The notes under the pieces were generated by a model that was not told where the DNA came from, made no database searches, and saw only the letters and a program-made list of their open reading frames with translations. Below are positions 58,360 through 64,000 of a stretch of DNA of 64,000 bases, one piece after another. The position numbers and the translations under genes were made by a program. Source of the DNA: Emydura subglobosa (lineage: Eukaryota; Chordata; Testudines; Chelidae); the NCBI GenBank assembly GCA_007922225.1, contig ML679961.1, forward strand, positions 11,109,762-11,173,761, written 5' to 3'. Position 1 is the first letter of the stretch, and each line of letters begins with the position of its first letter.

Positions 58360-59870
58360 AAAACTACTCACCTAAAGGTTTCCAAGTTCAAGTTTGTGGA
58401 ATGTTGCTTCCAGAGGGCAGGTTCTACCAGCATCAATCACACTGATGGTTCCCAGTATAATAACTAAGTAGCTCAGCGATGCCCATTTGCTTTGGCTTTT
58501 GTAGTGGATGTATATGAGCAGCCGTGTTTATTTCCTCTTCCCTTTTCCCAAAGAGTTTAGCAGCCTCTAACACTACAACAGAGTAAACAGTCTGTATCTG
58601 TTTTCTGACCAACATCTGTGCCAGTGAGTCTTGCAATTGGAAGGCTACGTCGTGTTATATTTATCTAACTACTAAGGAATATAGACCCCGAGCCCCAGCT
58701 GCATCCGCAGAGTGCCCAGCACAACTTAATAGACGCCCAGCGCAACTTAATGTAACGGCAGCTGTAAGCCAGCTTTATGTTCCTCTGATGCTGGACCGCT
58801 ATGCTTGAAGGCTGCTCTACCTTGTGCCAACTGCCACTGACCACCAGAGGCCATCAGAGCAGCTAGAGAGCAGAGCACAGAGAAACCCTGGTTCCTCAGC
58901 AGGCAGGGAAGGGAGGCAACGCACGATGCCGTGCTGCTGGCACTATAACATCACAGCATCCCCGTACAATGTGGTAAATCTTCCAGGGCTGGCTGGAGAG
59001 GCTTTAAGGAAGCTTTGCACCGGTGGAGCAGCTGCATGCAGTCTGCTTTGTGACCCAGGATGTCTAAGGCAATATGTACAGTAATCTACACCTCCAAAAG
59101 ATTCTTACCTCTATTAATGACATAATGGGCATGAGTGTTTCGTGTACAAACAGCTAAACTGCTCTGATAACACTGATATACCACATCTCCTTTTCAAATG
59201 TAACACGGCACATGCTGCACAGAACAAACACAAGTCAGGCAGCTCTTATTTCGGCTCTTTTACTGCAAGTGGTAAAAAACAAAGAAAGAGCATCAAGCTG
59301 CGACAGTCCAATGGAGTATGAGGTGAGTGAAAAATGTGATCTATCAATGGGCATTTTTATCAGTGCCCTTCAGCATAGTACCTAAGTGCTGTGAAGACAG
59401 CAATGCATTCTCAATTGATCTGAATCATAACCAGTGTTATAACCTCCTATCTTCATTCTTCCAGTGGCACGTTCCTAGATTTCTGTTTTCAACAGTGGAA
59501 TCATTTTCTATATACTTGTCAGAGTATTTGAGTCCTGTTCTGCTCCAGTTGAAGGCAATGACAGAGACTTCAGCAGCATCAGACTGGACCCATCTTGAGC
59601 TAATTCGGAAACAACAGTAAAGTGGCTGCCTTTTACAAAACCTCCAGCCTTAAGATGTCATCAACATCTGAAGCTGTCTGCTCGTGCAGTAACTCATTTT
59701 ATTTATTTAAAATTCAGACCTGGCTTATAGTTAAAATGCATGCCAAATGCCTAGAGCCTTAGATAAGTATTCTTGTTTGTATAAACCTATATAAGTGAAA
59801 AATGCAAAGGAGTACATTAATTTATATTTCAAGAACCTTCACCATAAGCATCTTGAAAAGAGGTGTCAGG
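58360..59870. other. Stretch with no recognised feature
   Basis: Unique-looking sequence; no gene or named repeat seen. Confidence 0.3.
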
Positions 59871-59912
59871 TTTTTTGTTTGTTTGTTTTTTTGGTTTTTT
59901 TTTTGGGGGGGA
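59871..59912. repeat. T-rich then G homopolymer tract
   Basis: A run of t with interspersed g, followed by eight g. Low complexity. Confidence 0.9.
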
Positions 59913-59951
59913 GAGTTAATTAAAACAGGATAAGGGTAACCAAAGACACCA

Positions 59952-60040
59952 GGGGCCAGATCCTCAGCTGATGTAAATCAGTGTAGGTGCACTGAAGTCC
60001 ATGGAATTGTGCCAATTTGCACCAGCTGAGTAACTGGCCT
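59952..60040. repeat. Short palindromic 'ggccagatcctcagctg' repeat
   Basis: The left arm 'ggggccagatcctcagctg' mirrors the right arm 'caccagctgagtaactggcc' across a centre containing 'actgaagtccatgg'. It looks like a tiny palindromic MITE; related wording recurs across the window. Confidence 0.6.
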
Positions 60041-60059
60041 ATGCTGTGAAATTCCATCC

Positions 60060-61265
60060 CTAAAGGTTGAGGGTCTGAAGTTCTGACAGCCGCCCTGTCT
60101 CCCCTGTAAGGTGAACATAAAATTCAGGAACATCTGGCCTAAAGTATAGTACCTGCTCTTCATTAAATTGTATCTCAATCCCACGTTCAGGCTTCCCACA
60201 GCCTGCCTTTTCACCACAGAGATCTAGGTGCTTTGAATCCACCTACATGCTCTACTTCAGTTACCTTCCCCAGTACCATACCTGCTCTGTCAACACTCCA
60301 TACTCCTGGAGCTGTCTCTCATAAATCACAATCTTCAAACCTGGCAACGCCTTTGTTGCCCCCACACTATGTCTCCACTAAGGCAACAGTATCCTTTGGA
60401 GGATGGTTACCAGCACCACGCAGGCCATTCCAGGAGGAATCTGATTGGGTTTTATAGCTAAGACTGCAGATATTTATTTATGTTTATTCTCTAAGGCAGC
60501 CTCATAATGAAAGAGAACGTCCTGGCCTATGCAGACTGCAGCTCCTGGATCCTCTTGCTTCACATTAAGATCTTCTCTCTCCCCCCACACAGTCTCCGTC
60601 TCACCTGCCTTGGCAGTTCCCTGTCTCCTCCAACTCTCCCCCCCTGACTCCCATCCTCACTCCTGGCTGCGTCACATGTTTCTACTGCTGCCATACTGCC
60701 CACCACTGGGTGTCTCCTTCGTGGCACTGCTCAGTCTTGTCTGGGGTATGTTAGTAACATTCTCATGCCTCAGCAGCCTGCATCGCCTATCTGAGCCAAA
60801 AAGGGCAGCAGCAAGAGGACCGGTCAGAAGATGGCGCAACACCAGCGAGGATGACAAACTGTTGGTGTCGGGTAAAAGCAAATCGGACCCTCTTGCCATA
60901 ACAGCAAGGACTTTCCACGTTAACTTCACTGAATAGGTAGAGGAATCTCAGCACACTAGCTGAAGGACACCTGAGGACAAAAGCAGACTACCTAATCGTG
61001 ACCTGAGGCTCTGCAAGCACATACCAGCCCAGGAGTGATTAACAGGCATGCTGTATCTATACATCAGTGAAGAAGAGGACGTCTCCTTTTACCCAAGTGC
61101 ATGCGGGGAGCAGACAGAAGCCAGGGGAAGGAGTGAAGTTCAGAACTCAGATGGAGATGGAGCTCCCCTCTGGCTGTCAGAGACGCTCTCGAGGTAGGTT
61201 GGAAAGAAGCGGGATGGGTTAGACCAGGCCCAGCAGTAATAAGTTATCATCGGATGACATTTGGG
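60060..61265. other. Stretch with no recognised gene
   Basis: A 135-codon plus-strand frame (60529-60936) contains one hydrophobic run (LPYCPPLGVSFVALLSLVWG), but I recognise no family, and no splice logic supports it as an exon. Confidence 0.35.
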
Positions 61266-61267
61266 GG

Positions 61268-61360
61268 GTCAGTGGATCCTAGTTCTGATTCTGACTTGCT
61301 GGGTGTCCTTGGACAAATCACTTAGCCTCTTTGTGCCTCAGTTTTTCCATTTGGAAGTTG
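61268..61360 (-). repeat. MIR fragment, minus strand
   Basis: 'ggtgtccttggacaaatcac', 'ttagcctctttgtgcctcag' and 'tttttccatttggaagttg' are the reverse complement of the MIR core. Confidence 0.8.
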
Positions 61361-61374
61361 AAACAACAATTTTG

Positions 61375-61576
61375 AAACTTGGGTGCCTGAAATCAGGCTC
61401 CTAAATCCATATTTGGGATTCTACGCCAGATTTTCAGATGCTTTGAGCATCCATAAATCCCATTGAAACCCAGGGGAGCTGCAGTGCTCAGCACCTCTGT
61501 TAAAAATCAGGCATAAAGGAGCCTAAATAGGAATTTAGGAGCCAAACTTTAGGCACCAGGTTTGAAAATTTGGGCC
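61375..61576. repeat. 'ggtgcctgaaatcaggctcc' palindromic repeat
   Basis: 'acttgggtgcctgaaatcag' and 'ctcctaaatccatatttggg' on the left mirror 'taggaatttaggagcc' and 'ggcaccaggtttgaaaattt' on the right. It belongs to the same broad family as 33373-33535. Confidence 0.5.
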
Positions 61577-61579
61577 TCT

Positions 61580-62390
61580 ATTTTTGCCTTCCACTGAACT
61601 GTGTTTCATTTGGATTTATATTGTGAGTGTCCTGGGCATCCCCCTACAAACCTGAATGACAGATGAGAAGACCATACAGAGAAATGCAAGCACATGCCTG
61701 AAGAGCACTTTAAAGGACAAAGGGGAAAGCAGAGCGGAGCAGAAGCAGCATGTTTCCTCAAGCAAAATCACATGTCCGAGGAGAGAATCGGGCAGGTCAA
61801 CACATACAGTACCAGCATAGGTAGAGGAGAAAACTCCTTGCAGCGAGCAGACACAAGGAGGCAAGAAGCAGAGTGCTGACGACTGCACGCAAGATTAGGC
61901 AACTGGATGCAAGTGAACAATGTATTATCCAGAACCTAAGACTGAGAAAACAGGAACATGGAAATGAGAGAAAACATGGCTTTTGGTTCCTCACTTAGTG
62001 TGATGTATGAACCATTGATCACCAGCTAACACAGATGCCGCCATAGGGGAACAAGCCAGATACTGAAATCTCTACAAAATACCACCTAACTGATGCATTA
62101 TCGTTTTCAGCCCAATGAATTACCATTTATTTGATCAAAACCCAAAATTAAAAAGTAAGGAGGATGAGAGCTGCCTAAGAATACCTGGAAATTGGACAGC
62201 TACATCACGCATCTCACCATTTCTTTATTTAGATTTTGGTCACATACAAACACCGCACCAAAAGTTAATGAAATACTTTCCATTTTCTCAGTAGAGACTT
62301 TTGTCTAAGGATCTCAAAGCAGTTTTCAAATGCTTATTAAAGAAGTGTGCATAATCGTGGGAGAGAGATAGAGAAACTAAGGCACGGAGT
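61580..62390. other. Stretch with no recognised feature
   Basis: No gene or named repeat seen. Confidence 0.3.
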
Positions 62391-62397
62391 AATCCAG

Positions 62398-62500
62398 TCA
62401 AATTTTCAAAAGTGACCACTAATTTTGATTGCCTCAGTTTTTGTGGGCCATCCTGAGGCACAGATGTAGGCACTAAACTCAAAGGCCATTCTTGGAAAAT
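62398..62500. repeat. 'attttcaaaagtgaccac' interspersed repeat fragment
   Basis: 'tcaaattttcaaaagtgacc' and 'gattgcctcagtttttgtg' match the family at 33373-33535 and 47935-48085. Confidence 0.4.
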
Positions 62501-62792
62501 GCTAGCATGAGAACCCACAGCTACCAATAAGTTTAAAACTGGTCCTGTTTTCTTCTCTAGTCTAGTGGCAGCATAGGTGCTGGAACAAGCCGTGCGGGGG
62601 GTGGGGAGGAGGTGCTGCCATATCCCCTGGCTTGACATGGTTTCCATTATATACAGGATTTACAGTTTGGTTCAGTGGCTCTCTGCACCCTCACTATAAA
62701 AACTGATCCAGCACCACTGAGTGGCAGGTAAAAAACAAGGTCATTTATTCCACAAACACAGCAGAAGCCTTTATCCCCTCCACCCATTCTAT

Positions 62793-63006
62793 CTTGGTTA
62801 CTTTTATGGCCCCCACTGCCATAGCATCTGAGCACCTCACAACACTCCTGTGAGATAGGGAATTGCTAGTATCCTCATTGTACAGATGGGGAAAAACGAG
62901 AGGCTCAGTGACTTGCCCAACATCATACACAAAGCCCGTAGCAGAGTAGGGAATTGAACCTCGGACTCCTGAATCCCAGGCCAGCACCTTAACCACTGGA
63001 CCGTCC
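62793..63006 (+). repeat. MIR/CORE-SINE, nearly full length
   Basis: 'tggcccccactgccatagc', 'ctcacaacactcctgtgag', 'ttgtacagatggggaaaaac', 'agtgacttgcccaacatc', 'cagagtagggaattgaacc' and 'ccttaaccactggaccgtcc' are in order. Confidence 0.92.
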
Positions 63007-63190
63007 CACCTCTCATAAAAAGGAGGTGAGTTTTTTGGGGGGGTTTTGAGCTAGGCAGTGCTGGATGGGCTGAACAGGAATCCTTGCAACAAGATGTGAT
63101 GAAATGTCCTCCAAGCACAATACTCTTCCAACTGGCCCTCATGGTCAATTCTGCAGGCACTGCGGTAGGCTCCACAACACTGATGGATGA

Positions 63191-63281
63191 GTGGCTGGGG
63201 TCGGGCCTGCTTTGAGCAGGGGGGTTAGGACTAGATGACCTCCTGAGGTCCTTCCCAACCCTAATCTTCTAGATTCTATGG
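63191..63281 (+). mobile_element. CR1 LINE 3' end fragment
   Basis: 'gcctgctttgagcagggggg', 'ggactagatgacctcctgag' and 'accctaatcttctagattct'. Only the last 90 bases of the element are present. Confidence 0.93.
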
Positions 63282-63284
63282 TGG

Positions 63285-64000
63285 ATGGGGAATATCAGTC
63301 CATCCCAGACTGGCTATCCATGATAGATCCTATGTCTGGCAAAGAGTCCTACAGGCAATCATTTTACACAGAGCTGGACAAAACATGCCAATTATGTTTA
63401 GAAGGAAATTTCACCCAGCTATAATCAAAAATAAAAAAATAATGGAGTTTTAAGTTACTGGAGCAATTGTGACCATTCGTACAAAGACTCCCTACATCTC
63501 GTTCCCCCGCCCACACACACACATGCTATTATTACATGTCTAGCGATATCAAACTTTGAAAGACCCCTCCCTTGCATTTCAACAGTCAGCACCAATCTGC
63601 AGTTATTGATGGGAAAAGTCCCCCTTCCAATCTTTTTTCACTTATCTTAGGTGACCAACCTAATTTAAAGTGACCTCAGCCTCTCTGAAATGTTATTACT
63701 AACAGATGCCTGGACTGTCTTTCGAGAGAAAATCTTGTTTTGATATTAATTTTTCTAATCAGTTGACATGCTTTTATCCCTTGGTGTGCTTTGCAAATGT
63801 CTCCTGAGATTATATAGCTCCCTCTTGTGTCACAAAGAAATGGTTTTCCCTCACTTACACTAAAGGCGAACATTTGTTGACCTCTGTGTTACCTGCTCTA
63901 TATCCTTGCCTACCCCATCCCTAAGCACAAAATCATCCTTTTGCATCAGAGACGCAGTACAACCTACCAGGTCTCTTGCTTATATCCTCATTGTAAAGCC
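63285..64000. other. Stretch with no recognised feature
   Basis: A/T-rich sequence with a short ca run near 63510-63522; no gene or named repeat seen. Confidence 0.3.

Noticed and set aside
57876..58467. Frames of 106-122 codons across 57.9-58.5 kb
   Set aside because: They lie in a nonautonomous hAT element with clear ends and target duplication.
60529..60936. 135-codon frame with a hydrophobic run, considered as a membrane protein exon
   Set aside because: It has a single hydrophobic run, no family recognised, and no acceptor or donor pair that fits.
1..64000. CRISPR arrays, bacterial-type operons, phage or plasmid modules
   Set aside because: There are no regularly spaced repeats, no dense co-oriented genes and no ribosome-binding-site pattern. 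All signals are vertebrate nuclear.

Overview
This window looks like nuclear DNA from a sauropsid, most probably a turtle (a crocodilian is the main alternative). The reasons are several CR1 LINE 3' ends of the 'ggactagatgacctcctgaggtc...ttctatgattctatgatt' type, CORE-SINE/MIR copies, a Penelope-like element, hAT-type elements and CA microsatellites. Gene density is very low. Almost all short open frames are chance frames or decayed transposon pieces. There are no bacterial operons, CRISPR arrays, rRNAs or tRNAs that I could support.

The only host gene I recognise is SLC35F4, a nucleotide-sugar-transporter-like member of solute carrier family 35F, on the minus strand. Three exons are supported: 30116-30359 (5' limit uncertain; the frame stays open to 30416), 5598-5786 and 1196-1493. 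All have consensus splice sites, and every junction splits a codon after its first base, so they chain in one frame to about 243 residues. The last exon carries the first two membrane helices. The rest of the protein lies beyond position 1. The introns are about 24.3 kb and 4.1 kb. Everything to the right of 30.4 kb is 5' flank or further intron.

Layout. 1-6 kb: two SLC35F4 exons. 7.5-8.4 kb: probable solo LTR with TATA box and polyadenylation signal. 11.5-11.8 kb: CpG-rich hairpin-containing relic. 12-21 kb: MIR and CR1 fragments, plus a LINE ending in a C2H2 finger that split an older MIR. 23.0-25.1 kb: the longest CR1 copy. 28.6-30.1 kb and 32.4-33.3 kb: stretches without recognisable repeats around the most 5' exon. 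33.7-34.2 and 57.9-58.3 kb: hAT elements. 37.36-38.53 kb: inverted-repeat DNA transposon filled with a G-rich degenerate minisatellite. 40.8-44.8 kb: a composite Penelope-like insertion with a 13-bp target duplication, a partial tandem copy and an inverted arm. 45-54 kb: CR1 copies, including a nested CR1 in CR1 and a long minus-strand CR1. 56.1-56.8 kb: CpG-rich patch and a foldback MITE. 57-64 kb: scattered repeats and unexplained sequence.

I did not find a convincing undescribed biological system. The most informative items are the reconstructed SLC35F4 exon chain, the architecture of the Penelope insertion, the nested LINE in MIR, and a few unexplained CpG-rich or G-rich patches.
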